Shown here piece by piece: positions 1 to 6,397 of a stretch of 12,996 bases of DNA. Source of the stretch: Bacteroidota bacterium (GTDB taxonomy: Bacteria; Bacteroidota; Bacteroidia; Bacteroidales; VadinHA17); NCBI GenBank assembly GCA_030613125.1, contig JAUWMO010000059.1:1-12996 (forward strand). Reading direction: 5' to 3'. The notes beneath the pieces were generated by a model. It had not been told where the DNA came from and made no database searches. It saw only the letters and a program-made list of their open reading frames with translations. The translations under genes and the position numbers were made by a program. Within the stretch, counting starts at the first letter, position 1; each line of letters starts with the position of its first letter.

Positions 1-7
1 ATTGACA

Positions 8-775
8 TTACATTCCAAATACATCCCGGGCATTATCAGAGGTAATTCTTGATACAGTCTCCATATCAGTTGAAAATAATTCAGACAATTTTTGTGCAAT
101 ATATATTAAAAAGCTGCTTTCATTTCTCTTACCACGCTTTGGAGTTGGTGCAAGATAAGGGGCATCTGTTTCCAATACAATATTTTCCAGGCCAATTTTT
201 CTCACAACTTCATCAAGTCCTGAATTTTTAAATGTTACAATGCCGTTAATACCTATTTTAAAACCCATATTTATTGCCTTAATGGCTTCAGTAACAGTTC
301 CCGTAAAACTATGAAAGATACCTGATATATTATTTGTTGAGAACTCGTCTAAAACTGAAAATATTTCATTTATAGAATCTCTGGAATGAATAATTACCGG
401 AAGTTTATGGTCAAGTGCAAGCCCGATTTGATATCGAAAGGCAATTGTTTGTTCAATTTTATATGTTCTATCCCAGTAAAGATCGATTCCCACCTCGCCT
501 ATCCCCCAGAATCTTTCTTTTGCAAGCCGGCTTTCCACAAGTTTTAGCTCTTCTTCATAATTCTCTTTAACCGATGTGGGATGTAACCCTATCAAAGGGA
601 AAAAAATATTTGGGTTCCAATTTACAAGTTCCAGTAATGGCACAATGGATGAGGAGTCGATATTTGGCAGAAAGATCTTTCTGATATTATTTTCTGTGGC
701 TCTTTTAATAACAGCTTCCCTGTCGTTATCAAAATCCGGCAGATAAAGATGAGTATGAGTGTCTATCAGGTCCAT
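8..775 (-). CDS. tatD: TatD-family metal-dependent hydrolase (DNase)
   Basis: Metal-dependent amidohydrolase-fold protein of the TatD family. Members act as 3'-5' exonucleases or deoxyribonucleases in the cytoplasm; the exact substrate here is inferred from the family. From the chosen Met the protein has 255 residues, normal for the family. The expected metal ligands are visible: H7 and H9 in DTHTHL, E94 in GIGEVGID, H130 in IIHSRD, H155 in FHSF and D204 in LETDAPYLAP. The frame is open to an ATG at 817, but that adds 14 residues ahead of the family-typical start MDLIDTHTHL, so I place the start at 775. No Shine-Dalgarno sequence is evident, which is usual in Bacteroidota. It is the last gene of the minus-strand group and is separated from the upstream glutamate dehydrogenase by about 330 bp of repeat-containing DNA, so it probably has its own promoter, which I could not find. 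Confidence 0.93.
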   Translation of the reverse strand: MDLIDTHTHLYLPDFDNDREAVIKRATENNIRKIFLPNIDSSSIVPLLELVNWNPNIFFPLIGLHPTSVKENYEEELKLVESRLAKERFWGIGEVGIDLYWDRTYKIEQTIAFRYQIGLALDHKLPVIIHSRDSINEIFSVLDEFSTNNISGIFHSFTGTVTEAIKAINMGFKIGINGIVTFKNSGLDEVVRKIGLENIVLETDAPYLAPTPKRGKRNESSFLIYIAQKLSELFSTDMETVSRITSDNARDVFGM

Positions 776-864
776 GTTCAATGTATGTAAGGCAAAGTCA
801 AAAGAATACCTGCACACTGAAGGCAGGGTTTCAGAGTCTAAGTGTCCAAAGCTCTAAGAGTATG

Positions 865-1010
865 TGAGTCCAGGGGTAAATCCATAAATCCAACGGGGTG
901 AACCCCGACACGGTCATTCCCTGTTAAATATTGCTACGCATTTCACAGGGTAAACTTCCCTGCGGGGCAGGCAGGGTAAACGTCGCATTTCACGGGGTAA
1001 ACCATTGTAT
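865..1010. repeat. Non-coding block with GGGTAAAC repeats and hairpins
   Basis: This stretch lies between tatD and the first glutamate dehydrogenase and shows no credible gene. The motif CGCATTTCAC(A/G)GGGTAAAC occurs at 937-955 and 984-1002, 47 bp apart and differing by one base. Shorter relatives of its 3' half lie near 873, 895 and 973. Two small perfect hairpins are present: 894-898 with 903-907 (CGGGG/CCCCG, loop TGAA) and 959-963 with 967-971 (CCTGC/GCAGG, loop GGG). It is richer in G and C than the flanking DNA. It resembles intergenic dispersed repeats of Bacteroidota, but a single window cannot show that it recurs in the genome. Confidence 0.55.
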
Positions 1011-1028
1011 GACCCTATGGAATAAATT

Positions 1029-1064
1029 GACCTTTCGACCTTTTGGACATTTTGACTTTTTGAC
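1029..1064. repeat. Phased GAC-T-run repeat, about 8-bp period
   Basis: GAC recurs at 1029, 1037, 1046, 1054 and 1062, each separated by a short pyrimidine- or T-rich run, giving five units with spacings of 8, 9, 8 and 8 bp. The array lies about 40 bp past the 3' end of the NADP-type glutamate dehydrogenase (stop at 1103, minus strand). The function is unknown. It has no hairpin, so it is not a classical intrinsic terminator. Confidence 0.5.
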
Positions 1065-1102
1065 ACTTATTCATTTAGTCACTCCATTTGATCAAAAAGG
1101 CT

Positions 1103-2443
1103 TTATACAATTCCCTGGGCAAGCATTGAATCGGCAACTTTTACGAAACCGCCAATATTAGCCCCTTTTACATAATTGATAAAACCATCATCCTCAGTCC
1201 CATACTTCAAGCATGTTTTGTGAATTTCTATCATAATGTTATGAAGTCTTTCATCCACCTCTTCTCTTGTCCAGCGTAATCTAAGTGAGTTCTGGCTCAT
1301 TTCAAGTCCGGATACAGCTACTCCACCTGCATTTGCAGCTTTCCCCAGGCCATAAAGAATTTTATTTTTAAGGTAAACTTCAATTGCACCAGGTGTTGAA
1401 GGCATATTTGCTCCTTCTGCAACAACGAAACATCCATTTTTAACAAGGGTTTCAGCTTTTTCTTCATTCACCTCATTCTCTGTAGCACAGGGTAAAGCGA
1501 CATCACATTTGATACCCCATGGCTTTTCTCCTGCGTAATATTCAACACCATACTTTTCTGCATATTCTTCAATCCTGCCTCTTCTAACGTTTTTAAGCTC
1601 CATCACATAAGCAAGCTTTTCGGCGTCAATACCATTCGGATCATAAATAAATCCTGAGGAATCTGATAAAGCTACTACTTTGGCACCCAGGTCATTAGCT
1701 TTTTCAGTTGCAAATTGTGCAACATTTCCAGAGCCCGAAATAGTTACAACTTTGCCTTTCATTGAATCACCTCGGGTTTTTAACATTTCTTCAGCAAAAT
1801 AAACCGTTCCGTAACCAGTTGCTTCAGGCCGGATCAAACTTCCACCCCAATCAACTCCCTTCCCCGTTAATACACCTGTAAATTCATTTCTCAGTCGCTT
1901 GTACTGACCAAAAAGAAAGCCTATTTCGCGACCGCCAACTCCTATATCACCTGCCGGAATATCTGTGTTGGCCCCTACATGACGGGATAACTCAGTCATA
2001 AAGCTCTGGCAGAATTTCATTACTTCATTGTCTGATTTTCCTTTTGGATCAAAATCAGACCCGCCTTTTCCACCACCCATAGAAAGTGTGGTCAGACTAT
2101 TTTTATATACTTGTTCAAATGCAAGGAACTTAAGTATACCCAGGTTTACAGTAGGATGAAAACGTAATCCTCCTTTATAAGGACCTATAGCACTGCTCAT
2201 TTCAATCCGATATCCCTTGTTTATCTGTACTTCACCTTTGTCATCAATCCAGGGAACCCTGAAGAGTATAACTCTTTCAGGTTCAGTCATCCTTTCCAGG
2301 ATTTTGGCATGCTTGTATCTGGGATTTTCTTCAATAAAAGGAATCAATGACTCGGCTACTTCCATTACGGCCTGATGAAACTCAGCTTCACCAGGATTTT
2401 TGGCTTTTACCTGAGCCATGAATTGTTCAACTCTTGGATCCAT
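1103..2443 (-). CDS. gdhA: Glutamate dehydrogenase, predicted NADP(H)-specific
   Basis: Hexameric-type glutamate dehydrogenase that interconverts 2-oxoglutarate plus ammonium and L-glutamate in the cytoplasm. Its 446 residues match the roughly 447-residue bacterial GdhA. The substrate domain carries GGLRFHP (91-97), the GGGKGG loop with catalytic Lys126, and PAGDIGVGG with Asp166. The Rossmann domain has GSGNVA (237-242) and the C-terminal part has AEGANMPST and KAANAGGVAVSG. For coenzyme choice, Ser238 and Ser262 (with Asp261) stand where the NAD-specific Clostridium symbiosum enzyme has Phe238 and Pro262. E. coli NADP-GDH likewise has SDSSG at the second site. I therefore predict NADPH use and ammonium assimilation. 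A second homologue lies upstream beyond dprA. The start follows a good Bacteroidota promoter (2488-2518), giving a leader of about 40 nt. The cofactor call is inference; the family call is secure. Confidence 0.96.
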   Translation of the reverse strand: MDPRVEQFMAQVKAKNPGEAEFHQAVMEVAESLIPFIEENPRYKHAKILERMTEPERVILFRVPWIDDKGEVQINKGYRIEMSSAIGPYKGGLRFHPTVNLGILKFLAFEQVYKNSLTTLSMGGGKGGSDFDPKGKSDNEVMKFCQSFMTELSRHVGANTDIPAGDIGVGGREIGFLFGQYKRLRNEFTGVLTGKGVDWGGSLIRPEATGYGTVYFAEEMLKTRGDSMKGKVVTISGSGNVAQFATEKANDLGAKVVALSDSSGFIYDPNGIDAEKLAYVMELKNVRRGRIEEYAEKYGVEYYAGEKPWGIKCDVALPCATENEVNEEKAETLVKNGCFVVAEGANMPSTPGAIEVYLKNKILYGLGKAANAGGVAVSGLEMSQNSLRLRWTREEVDERLHNIMIEIHKTCLKYGTEDDGFINYVKGANIGGFVKVADSMLAQGIV

Positions 2444-2487
2444 TTTTAATAGTATTATAGTTCAACAAAATAATTTTACGATTGAAA

Positions 2488-2518
2488 CAAACATATATAA
2501 ATTGTTAAAATCTCCAAA
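2488..2518 (-). promoter_or_regulatory. Predicted Bacteroidota-type promoter of gdhA
   Basis: Read on the minus strand, TTTG (2515-2518) is followed by exactly 19 bp and then TATGTTTG (2488-2495). This matches the TTTG-N19-TAnnTTTG pattern recognised by the primary sigma factor of Bacteroidota. Transcription would begin near 2481, about 40 nt before the gdhA start codon. It gives gdhA its own transcription independent of dprA. Confidence 0.65.
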
Positions 2519-2657
2519 TAATAATTGTCTTTTAAAAATTCAATCATTAATACCGCAATGGATTGTCATGCAGTATGTTATTCATATTTTTTGCAAAACA
2601 GGCCTTTGACAAACATAACTGTTTAGTAACATATTCCTTATCTATGAACAAAAAAAA

Positions 2658-3773
2658 TCAGAAGTTGATTTTGTATACTCTTCCAGGCAAGCATTTAACA
2701 ATGCCTTTAAATTCAAGATTTAAAAGTACTGAAGATATTTTACTAACAGGGCTATTGGCCATTATGGAGATCTGGTCAATTGTCAGGTCACCACTTTCTT
2801 TAAGAATATTGGAAACGGTTGTTTCATCTTCATCAAGCTCATGAAACAATTCAGTTTGTATTACCTCTTTATTCTTTTTATCAGCATTCCACCCCATGAT
2901 ATACTCAAGATTGCTTACTCCTTCAATAAGAGCTGCTTTGTTGGTAAGAATAAGCCAGTTGCAACCTTTTGACCAGGTATCACTTACCCTTCCGGGAAAA
3001 GCAAAGACATCACGGTTATAGGAGTTAGCAATATCTGCTGTTATCAACGCCCCTCCTTTTTTCCCTGATTCAATCACAACTGTGGCATCAGCCAGTCCTG
3101 CAATGATCCTGTTTCTTTTAACAAAATTTGGTTTTTCAGGTAATTCATAACTTAGAAATTCCGTTAGCAGGGAACCATGTTCAACAATTTCTTTGGCAAT
3201 TGAACGATGAACTGGTGGATAAATTGTTGAAAGACCATGGCCAAGGACAGTAATTGTATCCAAATTATTTTTCAGTGCAGCTTTATGTGCAGCAATATCA
3301 ATCCCATATGCCAGACCGCTGACAACAATAAGGTCAGGATGATTTTCACTAAGCTCTGCGACAAATTTATTACAGGTATCCCTTCCTCTCTGTGTGGCAT
3401 TCCTGGTGCCAACAATACTGACAATTTTAGGTTTATTCAGATCACAATTCCCTTTTTGAAATAACATCACTGGTGCATCATTGCAATGCCTGAGTCTCTC
3501 AGGATAGTCTTTATCAAGGTAAAAAAAGGTAGTTAAATTATAGTTTTCAATAAATTTTATTTCCTTTTCAGCTTTTTCCAGGACACTCTTGTCTGTAATT
3601 TTCGTAGATAAATGTGAACCGATATCAGGAATTTTTTCCAGCCTTTTTCTTGATTCGGTAAATACACCTTCCGGGCTCCCGCAATATGCAATAAGTTTTT
3701 TGGCAGTTATTGGACCAATACCCGGGATTAAACTTATTCCGATCTTATATATGAGGCTGTTATCTTTAATCAC
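2658..3773 (-). CDS. dprA: DNA-processing protein DprA
   Basis: DprA (Smf) binds incoming single-stranded DNA during natural transformation and loads RecA; it is also widespread in bacteria not known to be competent. The 371 residues show the full three-part layout. An N-terminal helix-hairpin-helix/SAM-like region holds LIPGIGPITAKKL (15-27). The Rossmann-like core (about 115-290) holds VSIVGTRNAT (118-127), VVSGLAYGIDIAAH (150-163), the FVKRNRIIAGLA block (217-228) and GKKGGALITA (237-246). A C-terminal winged-helix domain follows (about 318-370). The core is intact, with no frameshift. The start is 21 bp behind the stop of the NAD-type glutamate dehydrogenase, so the two genes are probably one transcript. 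No other competence gene is in the window, so the partnership looks positional rather than functional. Confidence 0.95.
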   Translation of the reverse strand: MIKDNSLIYKIGISLIPGIGPITAKKLIAYCGSPEGVFTESRKRLEKIPDIGSHLSTKITDKSVLEKAEKEIKFIENYNLTTFFYLDKDYPERLRHCNDAPVMLFQKGNCDLNKPKIVSIVGTRNATQRGRDTCNKFVAELSENHPDLIVVSGLAYGIDIAAHKAALKNNLDTITVLGHGLSTIYPPVHRSIAKEIVEHGSLLTEFLSYELPEKPNFVKRNRIIAGLADATVVIESGKKGGALITADIANSYNRDVFAFPGRVSDTWSKGCNWLILTNKAALIEGVSNLEYIMGWNADKKNKEVIQTELFHELDEDETTVSNILKESGDLTIDQISIMANSPVSKISSVLLNLEFKGIVKCLPGRVYKINF

Positions 3774-3794
3774 AGGGTTTAAATTCCAAATGCA

Positions 3795-5132
3795 TCAAAT
3801 AACTCCCTGATCAAGCATGGAATTGGCAACTTTCAGAAAACCTGCAACATTGGCACCTTTCACATAATCGACAAACCCATCTCCGGTTTTTCCGTATTCC
3901 ACACATGAGTGATGTATCTCCTGCATGATCATATGCAATCTGTCATCAACTTCTTTCCGTGCCCAGCTTAATTTAAGTGAATTTTGTGACATTTCTAATC
4001 CCGATGTAGTAACTCCGCCGGCATTCGCAGCTTTTCCGGGTGCAAAAAGGATCTTATTTTTATGGAAAATCTCAATAGCTTCCGGTGTTGAGGGCATATT
4101 GGCGCCTTCACTAACGCAAAAACACCCATTGTCAATAAGTGTTTGTGCATCCTTACCATCAAGTTCATTTTGTGTGGCACATGGCATGGCAATATCAACT
4201 TTTACTTCCCAGGGTCTTTTCCCGGCATGAAACTCAACATTTGGAAAACGTTCAGCATACGGAGCTACAATATCATCATTAGTGGTTCTGAGTTCAAGCA
4301 TATAATCAATTTTTTCTCCTGAAACCCCCTTTGGATCATAGACATAACCATCGGGTCCTGAAAGAGTAACAACCTTACCCCCCAAATCATTCACTTTTTG
4401 AACAGCTCCCCAGGCGACATTTCCAAATCCTGAAACGGAGACAATCTTTCCTTTAAAACTTTCTTCTTTTGTAGCAAGCATCTCTTTAGCAAAATAAACA
4501 TTTCCAAATCCGGTAGCTTCAGGGCGAATGAGGCTTCCACCCCAATTCCTTCCTTTACCAGTAAGAACACCGGTATGCTCCTTTGCCAGTTTTTTATACA
4601 TTCCAAAAAGATAACCTATCTCACGGCCACCAACACCGATATCTCCTGCAGGGACATCTGTTTCAGGGCCAATTATACTCCACAATTCAAGCATGAATGA
4701 TTGACAAAATCTCATGATCTCGGAATTAGATTTTCCTTTGGGGTCAAAATCACTTCCACCTTTACCTCCTCCCATTGGTAACGTAGTCAGACTGTTTTTG
4801 AAGATCTGTTCAAAACCCAGAAACTTCAGAATACTAAGCGTAACACTTGGGTGAAATCGTAACCCGCCTTTGTACGGTCCTAACGAATTATTGAATTGTA
4901 TCCGGTAACCTAAATTAACATGAGTATTACCTTCATCATCCAACCAGGGGACTTTGAATGTTAATATCCGGTCAGGTTCCACAATTCTTTCAAGGATACC
5001 TGCAGATTCAAACTGGGGATTCTCATTGTAAACATCTTCGATCGACTCAAGGACTTCCCTGACAGCCTGAAGGTATTCCTGTTCACCAGGATGTTTTCTC
5101 TCCAACCCGATCATAAAATTATTTATATTCAT
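3795..5132 (-). CDS. Glutamate dehydrogenase, predicted NAD(H)-specific paralogue
   Basis: Second hexameric-type glutamate dehydrogenase, 445 residues, intact and clearly homologous to the copy at 1103-2443. Catalytic landmarks are conserved: GGLRFHP (89-95), GGGKGG with Lys124, PAGDIGVGG with Asp164, and SEGANMPST with KAANAGGVTTSG in the C-terminal half. The coenzyme site differs. It has GFGNVAWG with Phe236 and LSGPDGY with Gly259-Pro260, as in the NAD-dependent Clostridium symbiosum enzyme, where Phe238 and Pro262 are known specificity determinants. I infer NAD use and a mainly catabolic, glutamate-deaminating role. It probably heads a transcript with dprA (gap 21 bp). A TATTTTTG box at 5183-5190 may be its -7 element. 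Symbols such as gdhB are used in some Bacteroides species, but I leave the field empty because naming varies. Confidence 0.94.
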   Translation of the reverse strand: MNINNFMIGLERKHPGEQEYLQAVREVLESIEDVYNENPQFESAGILERIVEPDRILTFKVPWLDDEGNTHVNLGYRIQFNNSLGPYKGGLRFHPSVTLSILKFLGFEQIFKNSLTTLPMGGGKGGSDFDPKGKSNSEIMRFCQSFMLELWSIIGPETDVPAGDIGVGGREIGYLFGMYKKLAKEHTGVLTGKGRNWGGSLIRPEATGFGNVYFAKEMLATKEESFKGKIVSVSGFGNVAWGAVQKVNDLGGKVVTLSGPDGYVYDPKGVSGEKIDYMLELRTTNDDIVAPYAERFPNVEFHAGKRPWEVKVDIAMPCATQNELDGKDAQTLIDNGCFCVSEGANMPSTPEAIEIFHKNKILFAPGKAANAGGVTTSGLEMSQNSLKLSWARKEVDDRLHMIMQEIHHSCVEYGKTGDGFVDYVKGANVAGFLKVANSMLDQGVI

Positions 5133-5182
5133 TTGCTAAGATTTAATATTTATAGATTAATTGAATTATTCAGATTAGGCTA

Positions 5183-5190
5183 CAAAAATA
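5183..5190 (-). promoter_or_regulatory. Possible -7 box for the NAD-type gdh and dprA
   Basis: On the minus strand this reads TATTTTTG, fitting TAnnTTTG, about 50 nt before the start codon at 5132. No TTTG or TTG is found at the expected 19-21 bp spacing upstream, so support is partial. Confidence 0.35.
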
Positions 5191-5288
5191 TGTATGTTTA
5201 GTGAAAAAATATAATGACTTAACTCATGATAAATTTATGTTAAGAAGCATAATCTATTGTATGACTTTTGCAGAACTACCTTAGACAA

Positions 5289-5768
5289 CTAACTTGATGT
5301 CAGCCTTTTAAAAAGCGTGATTGTCCGTTCTCTCTGCCTGGGTTTTAACCCACTCAAATAGATAGGAGGGTATTTTGCAATACCCTTCTTTATTTTCCTG
5401 TAAATTACAACACTCTCCCTGAGATTAAAAAATGACCTGTTAACTTCAAATTTGCTAAATTCCTTAATGGGAAATTCAATCGATTTTCTGGCACCAGGCA
5501 GAAATCCCATTGTGTAATACTTTATGACCAGTTTTTGGTCCTCATCTGAAATATAAATAAACTGATATTTCAGGATCCAGGGAAAAAGGACCAGGTACAA
5601 ATAAATTGCTGACAGTAAAATTGTAACATGAATCCTGCCTATTCCAAAAACAGGTTCTTCGAGAAGGGTAGTCATGTATAGAAAAATTAGACAAATAGCC
5701 AGCACTATTGTGCTAATCAGGTTTCTTAACCAGATTTTTAAAGCAGTATTTGTATTTTCAACAACCAT
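5289..5768 (-). CDS. Small two-helix membrane protein of unknown function
   Basis: I do not recognise a named family. The 159-residue protein begins with a short polar segment, then shows two hydrophobic stretches that look like membrane helices (about residues 14-34 and 46-66) joined by a short loop. A soluble C-terminal part (about 70-159) is rich in Lys/Arg and alternates beta-like segments (QFIYISDEDQKLVIKYYTMG, ESVVIYRKI). This resembles the membrane-anchored PH-like (bPH2/YdbT-type) layout, in which two helices precede a small beta-rich domain, but that is only a fold guess. There is no signal-peptide cleavage site. A good Bacteroidota promoter lies upstream (5831-5862), so it need not depend on tadA, whose stop is about 110 bp away. 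The reading frame is sound: it starts at ATG and has sensible composition. Confidence 0.8.
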   Translation of the reverse strand: MVVENTNTALKIWLRNLISTIVLAICLIFLYMTTLLEEPVFGIGRIHVTILLSAIYLYLVLFPWILKYQFIYISDEDQKLVIKYYTMGFLPGARKSIEFPIKEFSKFEVNRSFFNLRESVVIYRKIKKGIAKYPPIYLSGLKPRQRERTITLFKRLTSS

Positions 5769-5830
5769 GGTGGATTATTATTCTTTTAATGATTTTTATT
5801 CATTTACTGATACTACATAAGAATTCAATC

Positions 5831-5862
5831 CAAACTTAAGAAATTCCCAACAAGGAATCAAA
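5831..5862 (-). promoter_or_regulatory. Predicted Bacteroidota-type promoter for the membrane protein
   Basis: On the minus strand TTTG (5859-5862) is followed by 20 bp and TAAGTTTG (5831-5838). Both boxes and the spacing fit the TTTG-N19-21-TAnnTTTG pattern. Transcription would start near 5824, leaving a leader of about 55 nt before the start at 5768. Confidence 0.55.
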
Positions 5863-5877
5863 AGATAATGGCTATCC

Positions 5878-6333
5878 TTAGGAAGAGTATCTTATATTTT
5901 TAAAAAATTCTTTTAATAATGAACTGCTCTCTTCTTCAAGAATGCCTGATTTAACTTTGGTTACAGCGTGAAGAACTGAAGGTTGGACCGTTCTATAACC
6001 TCTTTTGGGATCAAAAGCGGCATAAACCAATCGTCCTAATTGACACCAGTTCATTGCTCCTGCACACATAACACACGGCTCAAGGCTTACATACAATGTG
6101 CAATCATTAAGGTACTTCCCTGAAATATAATTTTCTGCTGAAGTAATTGCCAGCATTTCAGCATGAGCTGTAGCATCATTCAATGTATCGGTAAGATTAT
6201 GAGCCCGCGCAATAATTTTCTCTGAGGCTACAACTACAGCACCAACAGGTACTTCATCTTTCTTAAAAGCTATTGTTGCCTCTTTTAACGCTTCTTTCAT
6301 AAAATATTCATCCGTGAACATTTGCTTTTTCAT
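5878..6333 (-). CDS. tadA: tRNA-specific adenosine deaminase TadA
   Basis: Zinc-dependent deaminase that converts A34 to inosine in the anticodon of tRNA-Arg(ACG), letting one tRNA read three CGN codons. The 151-residue length is typical. The cytidine/deoxycytidylate-deaminase signature is complete: His57-Ala-Glu59 (zinc ligand and proton shuttle) and Pro86-Cys87-x-x-Cys90 (the two cysteine ligands). The TadA-type features EVPVGAVVV (27-35), RAHN with Asn46, and DPKRG (108-112) are also present. The N-terminal FTDEYFMKEALKEA helix is usual for the family. Met5 is a possible alternative start. It diverges from aspS across a 64-bp gap, so their promoters must be close or overlap. I saw no -7 match on the minus strand here. 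Confidence 0.95.
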   Translation of the reverse strand: MKKQMFTDEYFMKEALKEATIAFKKDEVPVGAVVVASEKIIARAHNLTDTLNDATAHAEMLAITSAENYISGKYLNDCTLYVSLEPCVMCAGAMNWCQLGRLVYAAFDPKRGYRTVQPSVLHAVTKVKSGILEEESSSLLKEFFKNIRYSS

Positions 6334-6365
6334 TCCTCTAAGATAGTCAGATTTAAGGAATTTCT

Positions 6366-6373
6366 TAATTTTG
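6366..6373 (+). promoter_or_regulatory. Possible -7 box for aspS
   Basis: TAATTTTG fits TAnnTTTG and lies 24 bp before the aspS ATG, implying a leader of about 18 nt. No -33 TTTG is found at the proper distance, so this is weak. Confidence 0.3.
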
Positions 6374-6397
6374 CTGCTTTCATCTAATAGTGTAAAT

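Noticed and set aside
931..1161. Open frame of 76 codons on the plus strand
   Set aside because: It crosses the repeat block and runs into the 3' end of gdhA on the other strand, and its peptide has no family resemblance.
3795..5132. Degraded or pseudogenised duplicate glutamate dehydrogenase
   Set aside because: The frame is full length with all catalytic residues, and the coenzyme-site differences are coherent and not random.
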